DNA of 37,238 bases. It comes from Auxenochlorella pyrenoidosa (lineage: Eukaryota > Chlorophyta > Trebouxiophyceae > Chlorellales > Chlorellaceae). The stretch is from positions 502,333 to 539,570 of the forward strand of contig KQ482076.1 in assembly GCA_001430745.1 (NCBI GenBank). The letters are read 5' to 3'. A program made the position numbers and the translations under genes. Below are positions 1-23,511 of the stretch, piece after piece (position 1 is the stretch's first letter; every line of letters begins with the position of its first letter). A model generated the notes under the pieces. That model was not told the origin of the DNA. It ran no database searches and saw only the letters and a list, made by a program, of their open reading frames with translations.

Positions 1-3000
1 GGGGTGGGGTGGGGGGAGGGGGCACAGGCGTGGGCTGCAGGTCTGGGGTGGGGAGGTGGGTGTCCCTGACCATGTGCACAGTGCTGCCCGTCTCAACAGC
101 CTCATGAGATCAACTCGATGGCCTCAGTAGCCTTACAGTAATGGCTCAACTAAAAAACAACCAGCCGAGCCAGCTGCACCCAACCCTCCACACCCATCCA
201 ACCCTCGCCCACCCACCCGAGTCGTAGATGATGCAGGTGTCGGCGGCTGTGAGCGTGATGCCCTGTCCGCCGGCCCGCGTGGACAGCAGGAACACAAAGC
301 CGTCGCTGCCCTCTGCGGGTGCAGGGCATGGCCAGGAGAGGCGAGAGGGCGGGTGAAGGAGCAGCGCGGCGCAGGTTGAGCCTGAGCCAGGTGGTGGGTC
401 AGAGGTGGGACGAAGCCTGGCACTGCTGAGGTACTGGTACCCGCAGAGCTGCTGCACAGCCCCTCGTAACACGCCAGCCTGGTGGTTTACCACCAACATT
501 TGACCGTCACAAAATGGCCATTGCGTGGGGAGCAAGCGGCCGGGGCTCGACCCTGTCCTTCGAAGACCGCCCCCCTCCCCCCGCCCCCCGCCACACACAC
601 CCACACACACCCTTGGAGAAGCGGTCGATGGCGGCCTGGCGGTCGCGCGCCGCGGTGGAGCCGTCGATGCGCTCGGTGGCGTGCCCCGCCAGGCGCAGGT
701 AGTCCTCCAGCACGTCCAGCATGATCTTGAACTGGGTGGGGGGGGAGGGGGGCGGGGGGGGGGCGCGGCATGTGTGTGTGGGTGGTGGGGTGGGTGGGTG
801 GGTGGTGGGGGGGGTGGAGTGTGTATATGGATGTGTGGATGTGCCGAGTATGCCTGCCTCGCCTCACGCGCCGCAGCCGCCGGTCTGCGGGTGCGCCGCT
901 TGCGCTCGCACCGCGGGGATCAAAACACAGTGCCTGACTGCGGTAAAGACTGCAGGGCACAACCTGGGTGCGGCGTCCCTGGCCAGCAACCATCAAGACA
1001 CAATTCGCCGGCCTGGGGGACGGGGATAGGGCGCACCTGCGAGAAGATGAGCACCTTGCGGCCCTCGCGCTTCAGCTTGGGCAGCAGCTTGTGCAGCAGC
1101 ACCATCTTGCCTGCAGGGGGAGGGGCAGCGTACGCCAGCTGGGCATGGGGAGTCGATCGACACATTCATGAATATGACACTTGGGCACCTCACCTCCCCA
1201 GCACAGAGAGGGCAGACATGCGCAGGTCTGCGTCGCAAGTCACATGTCGGGTAGACAGCCCTAAACCCAAGCAAGCAAGCAGGCAAGCAAGCAAAAAAGG
1301 GGGTGCGGGCGTCGCACCGCTGGCGGCCACCAGCTGGTCGACCTCGCTGGCCTCCAGCCCCGCCTCCAGCTTGCGCCGCTGGATGTCCTCCTCCAGCCCG
1401 TTGCACAGGTACTGCAGTGGGCAACGCACAGGTACTACAGGTACTGCAGCGCGCACAGCGGGGGCCATGGCTTGGCGAGGCCGGCAGGCAGGCAACAAAG
1501 GGGGGACAGGTGTATCCCCCCAAACATGCTGCACGGGATGGAGGCGGCCCGGTCCCTTCGGAGCAGTGCACGCGAGGGCAGCTCCACCCCCGCTGCCCGC
1601 CAGCTGGCACCAGGGCTCACCGGGTGGCAGCAGACCTTGCGCAGCTCCATCGCCAGGTTGCGCATGTTGGGCAGGTTCTTGGAGGAGGCACCCGCCAGCA
1701 GCTGCATGGCGCAGGGCAGGGCACGCCAGGGGGTTGGCACGAGGGCGGCGCTAGGCGTTGATGCCGATGCGCCGAGATGGGAACAGCCAGCTGTGCTTGC
1801 AACCGTTGGCAGAGCATGCAGTACACAGGCGGAGGAGCGCCCGGGAGAGCAGCAGGTGCCCGACCTCCCCGCCGAGGCGCCCCTGCCCAGGGCGTGCTGC
1901 TTGCGGCGGCGTGGGCAAACCCGCCCCTTCCAGCCCCGCCCACTGTGCCAATCTCGTTCTCGTAAATGGCGCGGTAGTAGGCGCGCTGCTCCGGCGTCAG
2001 CTCCACCCAGATGATGACCTGCAGGGTGGTGGGGGGGGTCAGGCACCGTGAGGAGCAACCCCCGCCGGGCACGGGAACTGGTGTTGCCAGGAAGGCGCCC
2101 AGGCACCGATGCGGGCGGCAGGCGGGTCCGCTTGGAGCACACTGGGCCTGCAGGCCCGCCCTGCACCTCCCCCGCCCGCCCCCTGCTGCCACTCCCCCAC
2201 CTACCTCCTCCTTCTCCGGCAGCGTCTCCACATCCTCCTTCATGCGCCGCAGCAGGATGGGCCGCAGCTCCTCCTGCACGGGAGGGCAGGGCGGGGGCAG
2301 GGAGCAGGCACGGCGCTGGTTGGTGATGTGGGCATGCGCGCAGCAGGGCTCACGGCTGCTCTATACCAAGCCCAGCGCTATGAAAAGAGCCCCAGGCCGG
2401 CGCTGCCCCGCCCAGGACCCCACCTGCAGCGCCTTGACCTGCGCGGGCGTCATGCCAGCGCCGTCGTCGCCAAACTCTTCCAAAAAGCCCTCCTCGTCTG
2501 CAGGGAGGCAAACACCGCGGCTCAGCACGGGGGCCGCGCGCGCCTGCGCTCACGGGCCAGTCAGCTGGCTGCACGAGAAGCCTGCATGCCAAGGTGCCTG
2601 CGGCTCCCCGTGCTGTGCACGCCCTGCCGCGCCCACCATCAAAGCGCTGCGGGTCGAGCAGGTTGAGGATGCCAAACAGCTCGCGCATGTTGTTCTGCAC
2701 CGGTGTGCCTGCAGGGCCGCCCGGGGAGGTGGTTGACGATGGGGGGTGGGGTGGGGGTGGGGGTGGGGGACGGCACGCTTCGTGATAGGCCTTTGCTTGC
2801 CACCGCTGCCTGCCTGCCTGGCACAGGTGCGAGCCTGCCCTGCCTGCCGGCCCTCGCCGGTGCCAGCTCAGCAGCGGGCGCTGGCCCCACCCGTGAGCAG
2901 CAGCAGCCAGGAGATGTCCATGCCCACGACGGCGGCCCGGGTGGAGGAGCCGGTGGACTTCATGCGGTGCGCCTCGTCGATGATCACCGTCTCCCAGGGG

Positions 3001-6000
3001 ATGGACTGCACCGGGGGGTGGGTGGGGTGGGGTTCGGGGGGGGGAGTGTGAGCGGGGGCGTGGCGTGTGTGTGTGTGCGTGTGTGTGGTGGTGGTGGTGG
3101 GGGCCCGGGGCGCGCATGAGAGAGGTTTGTGAGGGTGTGGTGTGGCGTGGCGTGGTGTGATCTGGGTCGAGCAGTCAGCCAGTCAAGAGCTGGGAAGGCG
3201 GGGGGAGAGTGGCAGCGGACAGCCGGGGCAGGCGGAGAAGGTGAGCAGGCAGGTCGGGCCGGCTGGCGGACCCAAGGACTGCTGGGTGCGATGGGCGCGG
3301 GGGCGCCAGGAGCCCGGCACAGTGGCGCAGCGAGGGTCGCCTACCTGGAAGAGGGCCTTGTCGGTGCGGACCGTCTCGTACGCGGCCAGCACGACGTTGG
3401 GCTTGACGATGCGCGACCGCTGCCGGCCCTCTGCCGGGAGCCACAGGTCGTACTTCTGCGGTACGGGTGGGCCGGAACATGGCCAGCGGGCAGGCTCTGG
3501 GAGCCTCAGCAAGACGCAGCGCCGCCCCGGCTGTGGGCCGCCGTGCGAGGGTGCACACAGACAGGCGTGGCGCGTGGCCAGCAAGCGCGGAAAACGCGGC
3601 AGGCAAGAGTGTGCTGGGGAGGCATGCGCGCGTGCAAGAGTGTGATGGGGAGGCGCGCGCGCGTGGCACCTGGATGGCGGCGCGGTCCTGGGCGGTACCG
3701 GCGTACACCACGCAGTTCATGTCGGTCCAGGTCTCCACCTCGCGCTGCCAGTGGCCCAGCGTGGTCAGCGGTGCGATGACTGCGAGGGGAGGGTGAGAGA
3801 GGGCCGGGGCGGGCATGTCTTGCGAGGCAAGAGTGAGCGAAGGCCCGGGCGGGCACGTGTTTCGCACCCCAACCACACCAGTGGTTGACCCTCCCGTGCT
3901 GCCTGGGCGGCAAGGGCTCGGATGCATAGGTGCTGGGTCAAGCAGCGCAGGTTGAGCGGACTGAAACAGATGTGCATAGCATGTGCAGCTGGCAGGGGAG
4001 GGCGCAATACGCGGCGCAGTTTGCGTTGGTTGTGGCCGGGCTCACTCAGGAATGGCCCGCGGATCTTGCAGAACTGACGCTGGTAGGCGAGCACGCTGAT
4101 CGACTGGGCGGTCTTCCCCAGGCCCATCTGCAGACGGCGAGGCGTACAGGGGGGGTGCTGGGGGCTGGCACAGTGTGCGCAGCGCAACACAGCGACTGCG
4201 CTGGCTCTCTCCTGAGCTGCTGCAGCATGGACGTTGCTGCTCACGAGCAGCCACACGCGAACGGCGCGCCACAAGCACCACGCCGGCGCCCCCCACCCCC
4301 CACCCCCCCCCCACACACACGCCCACCTCGTCCCCCAGGATGCAGTTGCGCCGCACGGCCCAGTTGGAGACCATCCAGTCCAGCGACACCCGCTGGTAGT
4401 CGCGCAGCTGGCGGCCGTTGCAGAAGTCGGGCACTGCAGGCCAGGGACAGGCGGAGGGGTGGTGGAAGTGGTGCAGGGCCACCTGGCAGCAGCGATCACA
4501 TGGCCCAGGCAGAGAGCCGGGGCGGCGGGCGCCCGACGATGGGGAGGCGCCGGCGTAGCCTACACATGCACACGCCGCTGGCGCATGCGGGGTGCTGCTG
4601 CCGGGGCGCCGCACGCGGCGCGCCTTGCTCACCCCAGCAGGTGTCGAGCTCCTGCCCGTATGCCTCCTGCCGCTGCTGCAGCTCCTCCTGGCTGGGCGGC
4701 ATGTTGAAGCGCTCGTAGCGCTCGATGTGGGACTGCCATGGGGGCCGGCATGCCACACCGGTCAGTGAAGGCTTCTGCCGACCAGCCCTCGCTTCCCTTC
4801 CTCAACTCGTCGTTACCTTGCTCTGCTTGGCTGGAGGCGCTCTGCGGCCCAGCGGGCCCACGGCGGGCCTCACTCTCTGCCTGCCCGCAGTCCTGCCAGC
4901 CTAGGCCAGGCCAGGCCTCCAGGCCCTCGGCCCTGATAGCGCGCAGCTCACGCCGGCTGCGAGGGGCGTGACCAAGCCAGCGCCCAGCTGCCAGCGGTCC
5001 ACAACGGGCTGCCCTCGGCTCACCCGGTCGTCTGCCAGGTCCCGCTCCCCGTCCTCCCACGTGGCCTCCGAGTAGCCCAGCCCCTGCCACTTGACCAGGT
5101 ACAGGGTGCGGCCGTTGCGCACGCGGTGCGCGATCACGCGGTCCACCTGCAGGGGCCCCGGGGGTCACTGGCTCAGAGACGGCGTCTGGCAAGCTGCACA
5201 GCCGTCTGGGCGCCGCAGGCAGGAGCACCAGCCAGCGGGTAGCGCGCCTGCCCACCCCCTTGCCAGGACGCATAAACTGCAGAGGGAAAGGGGCGACTCA
5301 GCCACAGCCGTGTGGGCGGCTCTGGTGCTGGCCACAGGGCGCGGGCATAGCACAAGGGCAGTGCGCGCCTGCAGGTGCTGCGGCGCCACCCCGCTGATGA
5401 GGTCCCCATAGGGGTTGAGCTCCCCGGCCGCCTGGCGCTTGAGGAAGTTGCCCAGCAGCTGCGAGCGGTCGGCGGCCAGCAGATCGCGTGGCAGCCAGCG
5501 GGCCTTGCGGTACGACAGGCCTGCAGGGGGTACAGCAGCCGGTGAGGATCTGGCTGCAGCGGAGAGGGCATCGAATGGTGCTGGGCAGCGGCTGCCAAGC
5601 TCAGACAGCTGCTGGCAGGAGGGCAGGCGGGGCAGGCCATTGAAGAGGGGGCCGCACAGGCCAGCCAGTGGCACAGAGGGGAGGGGCGAGGCATGGCAGC
5701 GGTCCATGGCCGGTGCTCATCGAGCGGCTCAGCCCGACGCTCGAAACTGCCACCTGCACTCTGGTGTCGCACTCTCGCCCCTGCAGCCGCTGCGTGCTCA
5801 CCATGCATCTTGCAGAAGACCTCCTCGCCACTGCCGTCCTCGCAGGGGCGTATGTCCAGGATCCTCTCGACATCAGCAGCATCCACCTCTGCGGCGGCAA
5901 GGGGGGCCGGGCAAGGAACAAAGGGTCGACCTTGCTTGTTACCCAGCAGTTGCGCGCTGGCCCCTGGCCCTGAAGTCTGGGATGCTTGCTAAGGGGCCGG

Positions 6001-8644
6001 AAGCACCTGTGCAGCTTGGCCGCAAGGGCAAGCTCGACAACAGGCTGAGGAGTGGGTTATGCGGGTGTGGGCAGTCGGGGTGTGCTGGCGCCTGCCTTCC
6101 CAGTCCTGAGGCAGGCCAGCACCCCACCCCTGCTTGAGCTGCCTGCTTGGCCTGCTGGCCGGACACTGGCGCAGCACTCCCAGCCTGTTGCCACGTCGAC
6201 CCTCCAATGCCTCCCCTCGGAACACTGCCCGATATACAACGAATTCACACACTGCGTGCAGCTTCAACAGAGCCTGCCTCACCATAGTCGCTGCCATAGT
6301 CGCTGCCAGACTCGTCAGCCTCATCAGAGCCGCTGACGGCGGCAGGCGAACCGCTGCGGGTGCCGCTCCGCTCCTCGCCCTCCTCGCCCTCAGACCCAGA
6401 GTCCTCGATCACGTTGCGGCGCTTGGCTGCAGAAGAAAGGTGGGGCAGGGCAGGGCATTCCGCGGGCAGGTCAGTGAAGGGCAGTGCAGGGTGGGGAACA
6501 GCAAGGGAGAGGCGGATGGGGAAGCAGACCGGCCCTCTGTGGCAGCAGCAGGAGACAACAGCACGTGCAAGCGCAGCTGCCAGGTGCGCGGAGCGAGCCA
6601 ATCCCTATGCCCTGCCAAGGCAGCAGCAGCAGCCTCATACAGCAACCCACCTGGGGCAGCGGCCCGCCCAGGTTGCTTGCGCTTCTTCTTGGCGCCCCCT
6701 GCCTGCTGCTTGATGGCCTTGCCCGCCAGCTTGGCAGCGCGGCGGGTGGGGCGAGACGGCCCGCTGTCATCGCCCTCCTCCCCCTCCTCATCCTCCCCGC
6801 TGCTGCTCTCCTCCTCCTCTTCAAAATCGTCCTGCGCTAGGGACGGGGAAGAGAGACGGCCGCGCTATAAGGATGGCCTCTGACCCTTTTAAGGGCGCAG
6901 GCTGCAAGAAATCACCCAGATGCAACCCTGCCCTAGTGCTTGGTGGCATCTCCAGTGGAGCCGGCGTGATCTGCAGGCAAGCCCCCAGGGCCTCAAACTT
7001 CCTATTTATGGTCAGGACCGGTGTAGCCTCCCAAACTCGCCTCTCTCAGCATGGCTTCGACGTTGTAGTTCACAAGTGCCCTGCTGCGCCCGCTGCGCCG
7101 CGCATCGGCCGGGGCGCTGCGCTTTTTTTGCGCCTTGCGCGCCGGCTGGCGCCGCCGCAGCGCGAAGTCGTCGTCTTCCTCCTCCTCCTCCTCTGCGAGA
7201 CAGCAGAGCAGGAGGGTGGGTTGCGCAGGGGGCAGCGGCCCATGCGGAGCAGGCATGGGCGGCAGCCCAAACATCCCCCCTGGAAGCACCAGCGTGGGCA
7301 CGGCAGCCAAGCTTGCATGCACCATCCGCCCAGGTGCCCGAAGTGCAGGGCCACCAGCAGGCAGGCCCCCTGGGCAAGCTCACCCTCCTCCTCGCTGCTC
7401 TCCTCCTCCTCCAGCCCGCTGGGCTGCGCCTCGCTGGCCTCCTCCCCCTCCTCATCCTCCTCTTCCTCATCCTCTGCCAGCTCCTCTCGGTAGTTGGGCC
7501 TGGCCCCGGCTGCCGCCCGCCGCGGCCGCCTCCCGCCGCCGCTGCGCCGCTCCTCATCGCTGCGCTCGCCACCCATATCCTCATCCTCGCTGCCCTCCTC
7601 CAGCTGCTGCGGCTTCCCAGCTGCAGCAGAGCGGCGCGGCCGCTGCAGGAGGGTGTCGCTCTGCTCCTCTGCCTCCTCGTCCTCTGCCTCCTCGCCGTCG
7701 CTGTCGCTCTCCACCAACGCCTGTCGCTGTGCGGCAGACCGCTGTGCCCTGCGGACCGAAGCAATCGGTAAGGCAGGATGGGGCGAGGGCGCAAGCAGGT
7801 GCTGGAACTTGCAGGAAGAGCAGCAGGCAGGACCAGGGCTGCATGGCTTGCGGAGCAGTGCACGCAAAGAGATTGATTACAACATCTATCCTGGACCACA
7901 TGGCTTCCATGCGCTAGTGAGCGCTTCAATTCCGAGCGCACCTGCCCGACTGGCGTTGCGGCTTGCTTTCGCCAGCTGGTGCCTTGCCAGCGCCCCGCCG
8001 GCCCCCATCCTCCTCGTCACTCAGCTCGCCCGCTGACTCGATCGGATCGTCCTCGCTCTGCCAGCTGTCAGCCTCCAGGCTGATGCTCCTGAAGATGAGC
8101 AATGTGGCAGCAATGGTTGCAGGCGGGGCCGGCAAGCAGGGGCGGCGGGAGGTGGGCGGCCCTTGGCCCCAGCAACCAGCGGGCTGATCTGCGAGGCCAT
8201 CGGTGGCATCCCTTACCTTTTGTGACGCTTTGGTCGCCCGCTGGCATCGCCCATGACCCGCTTGCGGCCTTCTTGGGCAGGGGAGCCGCTTTCCTGGCTG
8301 CCGCTGGACAGCGATGCCTCCTCCTCGCCCTCTGAGGCATCACTATAGTCAATGTGATCGCGTCGCCGCATCCTGCCGCGGGCACGGGAGCCCGGTTTCC
8401 GAGGTCTGAGTTTCAAAAGCTCTTGCGCATGGGTAGACGCAGAGCGCTTGTGGACCCTGATCGAAAGGGATTGTGAAGAACGCAGTCTGCTAGGTGGCCG
8501 CCTCTTTTGAAGGGAGCATAGCACAGCGCGCGCGATGCCGGGCGACAACAGCTTGGAGCGCCGTGGCAGGGGATTCCATAGGCTGAGAGTCTTTTGCAAA
8601 CCCATCAGCTCCTCCATGTGCACTTCAAGTGAGCTCGAGTACAT
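1..8644 (-). CDS. CHD-type chromatin-remodelling ATPase, 3' end outside window
   Basis: This is an ATP-dependent nucleosome remodeller of the SNF2 superfamily. Exons, read on the minus strand, run about 8644-8217, 8088-7942, 7748-7384, 7192-~7026, 6836-6651, 6426-6283, 5888-5802, 5520-5390 or -5369, 5146-5024, 4732-4633, 4433-4327, 4127-4046, 3779-3670, 3455-3345, 3005-2891, 2708-2637, 2497-2424, 2273-2205, 2018-1944, 1701-1621, 1411-1318, 1110-1037, 731-611 and 312-217. The first exons encode an acidic Ser/Glu/Asp- and Lys-rich tail. Chromodomain 1 spans 5888-5390 (EVFCKMHG joined to [10 protein letters not shown]) and chromodomain 2 spans 5146-5024 ([18 protein letters not shown]). The ATPase follows: ILGDE/MGLGKT (Walker A, split by an intron), [52 protein letters not shown] and [16 protein letters not shown]. 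The next exon should carry the DWNPQ block and lies off the window. The wording around [14 protein letters not shown] and [12 protein letters not shown] suggests the CHD6-9/Kismet subfamily. The true start is unresolved; 8644 is only the first ATG of the open frame. Confidence 0.9.
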
Positions 8645-9318
8645 GATGGATGGTCAGAAACCAGGCCGACAGGCCGCAACCACCACTGTTGCTTTCCTGC
8701 TTCCCGGAGATGGCTGCATGTTGCCCGCCAGATTCCCCACCCCACAGCAGCCAGTCTCCTTTGGCATTCCCTGTCAGCAGACCTCGACGAAAACGTCACT
8801 GGCTGACCTGAAAGATGCTGCCCAATGGGCTCTGTGTTTCGGACCATCGCACAGATTGTAGGAACAAGGAGGGTGGACTCCTTCTGGGCAGCAGTGCCTG
8901 CTGCTGCTTTTCAAGAGGAACTTTTCCCAGTCTCAAAGGAGTGTCTTCCTACCAAATCTGGATCGTAAGACATACGCGCCATGCGCTTGATGGACAAGTT
9001 GGACATTGTCGGGCCCACTCCGCCGCTGCTCCTCCCGCCCCAGCGCACCTCAGCATAGCGCAGCTCTGCCGGGCAAATTGATCTACCGGCTATTGCATTG
9101 GCGCGCCCAATTGCCCTGAAATCGTGATCATGCTGCAAAAGGAGGCCTGGAGAAGTCACTAGCCCGCGGCCGAGCCGGGGAGGGCGCCCAGCTCGCGCCT
9201 GAATCGGCGAGTTTCGCTTTTTGAAGTCAGCTCCTGACCTGCCCAAAAGCTGCCCACAAGGTCGCCAGCTGCCGCCAGCCAGCTTTCACTGCTATTTTCA
9301 AGCCCCTGCTGCAGAGCG
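8645..9318. promoter_or_regulatory. Divergent 5' region between CHD and POLQ genes
   Basis: These 674 bases separate two genes read outward, so they probably hold both promoters. On the minus strand, in-frame ATGs at 9006, 8982 and 8973 open a short frame (MSNLSIKRMARMSYDPDL) that ends at a plausible GTAGGA donor at 8952. This could be the real first exon of the CHD gene, but I could not join it in phase to the exon ending at 8217. I recognise no TATA box or other core element. Confidence 0.4.
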
Positions 9319-21612
<12,294 letters not shown>

Positions 21613-22047
21613 CAAAACACGCATGCTGCTGTTCAGCACTTGGCAATGTACATCGATGAATTGTAGCCCCAACACACGTTCTGCGGCCCCACTCTTTCAA
21701 CATGCGCTCATTTGCGCCACACTGCTTGTACCCCTCTCGCCCTGTGCCACATCCAGCCTGATATTATTCTTTACTGCTGAGCAGCAGCCCTGCTCCTTCC
21801 TGCTGACAAAGGCCATGTAAAGAGCAATGCGGCCAGTAGGAGCAGGGATGGAGGCGCCGCGCCGCGGCCCAGCATCGATGCGCGCATCCTGTGCGTGACA
21901 ACTTGGAATTTTGTTCTTTGAACATCAAAATCTGATTCTCTACGGGCGCGCAACCCAAAGCTGTGTGCAGCACCTTCACTCCCGGCCCCCTGGCTTTCAG
22001 GTCCCTGGCAGCCGGTCGCTGCTCAATCGTCTCGGCAGTCTCTTCTC
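21613..22047. other. Intergenic: POLQ 3' end and EAF upstream region
   Basis: These 435 bases are less G+C-rich than the flanking coding DNA and hold no convincing reading frame. They should contain the POLQ 3' untranslated region and the EAF promoter. No core promoter motif is recognised. Confidence 0.5.
21816..21820 (+). terminator. Candidate TGTAA polyadenylation signal of POLQ
   Basis: TGTAA is the usual near-upstream polyadenylation signal of green algal nuclear genes. This copy lies about 200 bases past the POLQ stop codon. Five bases can occur by chance, so the call rests on position. Confidence 0.35.
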
Positions 22048-22918
22048 ATGCAGCCAGCACCGGGTGTAGAGTACCCGCTCCAACTTGGGGGCTCCCTGCT
22101 GTCGCGCGGCGAGCAAGGTGCAGCAGCGGACGAGTACTGCACGCTGCGGTATGATTTCAAGCCCGCCAGCGCAGGGAGAGCAGCGGCAGGCCAGATGGAC
22201 GTGCAGTTGGGCAACCAAAAGGTGCGCTGGCGGCGGCGGCGGCGGCAGCGGCGGCAGGGCCTTGCAGGCCTTCGGCTGCTCTCCCCCCATCCCTGTCCCC
22301 TGTCCTAGCTGTCTATGCATTGCACATATGTGTGTTGCGGTGCAGCGTGCAGCCAGCACTGCCCGTTGCCCCCCTGCATGTCGCCGCCCCGCAGGTGTCG
22401 CTGCAGATGGGCGAGGCTGCATTTGCCGGCAAGTACGAGCCCAGCAGGGACGGCCTCGACTGCATCGCCATCTTCGACGGCACGTCCCTCCGCCTGGAGC
22501 TGCTGGGCGCCACCGTCAAGAACCTGAGGTGCGCCGCGCGTGTGTGTGTGTGGGGGAGGGGGGGCCACGCCCCCCGGCCGCTGCGAGTCCCACCCCAGCC
22601 GTGCTGGCTGCTTGAAACCCAGCCGGGCGCTGCCGGGGTGAGCTTGGAGCCAGGCGTGGGTGCAGGAGGGCGGGGAGATATCGAGGGTGAAGATTGTCGA
22701 GCCTGGCTGCTGATGGGCGGGGCTGCAAGCGGGTGCCTGTGGGACACCTCCATGCTCTGCCGCTCCTGTGTTGCGCGTGAAGTCAGCCCCTCCCCCCATG
22801 CCCCCTGTTGAGCACATGCGCCCCCCTTGCTTCATCGTCCGTTTTCGCAGGCACATTTCCGAGGTGCGCAACGCGGCAGGCCAGCCGCGAGGCGCCGCGC
22901 CTCCTGCGGGCCCCGCAG

Positions 22919-22953
<35 letters not shown>

Positions 22954-23511
22954 GCACCAGCTGCGTTGGCGCAGCCTGCGGCGGCGGCGGCGCCTGCAGC
23001 AGACTCTGCCGCGATGGAGGCAGGGTTCTCCTCGCTGCTGGAGGATGAGCTTCTCAAGGCGCTGGCGGATGAGGGGGAGGAGGCGGCAGAGGAGCCAGAG
23101 GCGGCAGCAGAGGACGCGATGGAAGCAGAGGCGGCAGCAGGGGAGGAGCAGGTTGCGGCAGCAGGGGCACTAGGAGCTGCAGAACAAGCGGCTGAGAGCA
23201 GCGAGGAGGAGGGGGAGGAGGAGGAAGAAGAGGAGGAGGAGGAGGAGGAGGCGGAGGGCGAGGAGGCCGTGCCCAGGCAGCAGGGCGCCGCAGCCGGCGC
23301 GTTCGCCGCGCAGCAGGCGTCGGCACCGCTGCTGCCGCCGGTGCCCAGCGTGGCGCGAGAGGAGATGACAGACCTCGACCTCATGTTCTTTGGCTTTGAC
23401 GGCGCGGCATCGCCCGAGCCGCCGGCGCGGCAGGAGACAGAAGAGGGCGGCACCACGGGGGGCGCAGGTGCCGACGACAGCAGCAGCAGCGGCGAGGAAG
23501 AGGAGATCTGA
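22048..23511 (+). CDS. EAF-family (ELL-associated factor) transcription elongation protein
   Basis: EAF proteins bind ELL and stimulate RNA polymerase II elongation. Three exons join in phase: 22048-22221, 22395-22528 and 22851-23511, giving 322 aa. The N-terminal EAF domain covers about residues 1-105. It shows the hallmark YCTLRYDFKPAS near residue 35, then a beta-rich stretch ending in IAIFDGTSLRLELLGATVK and NLRHI. The rest is low complexity: a poly-Ala block, a long Glu-rich acidic tract around 23200-23270, and a conserved-looking hydrophobic patch, EEMTDLDLMFFGFDG, before an acidic Ser-rich end. This fits the family plan of a folded N-domain plus an acidic activation-like tail. The start is the first ATG, 14 residues before the family similarity begins. 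The gene lies 435 bases downstream of POLQ on the same strand. No ELL gene is visible here. Confidence 0.82.
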
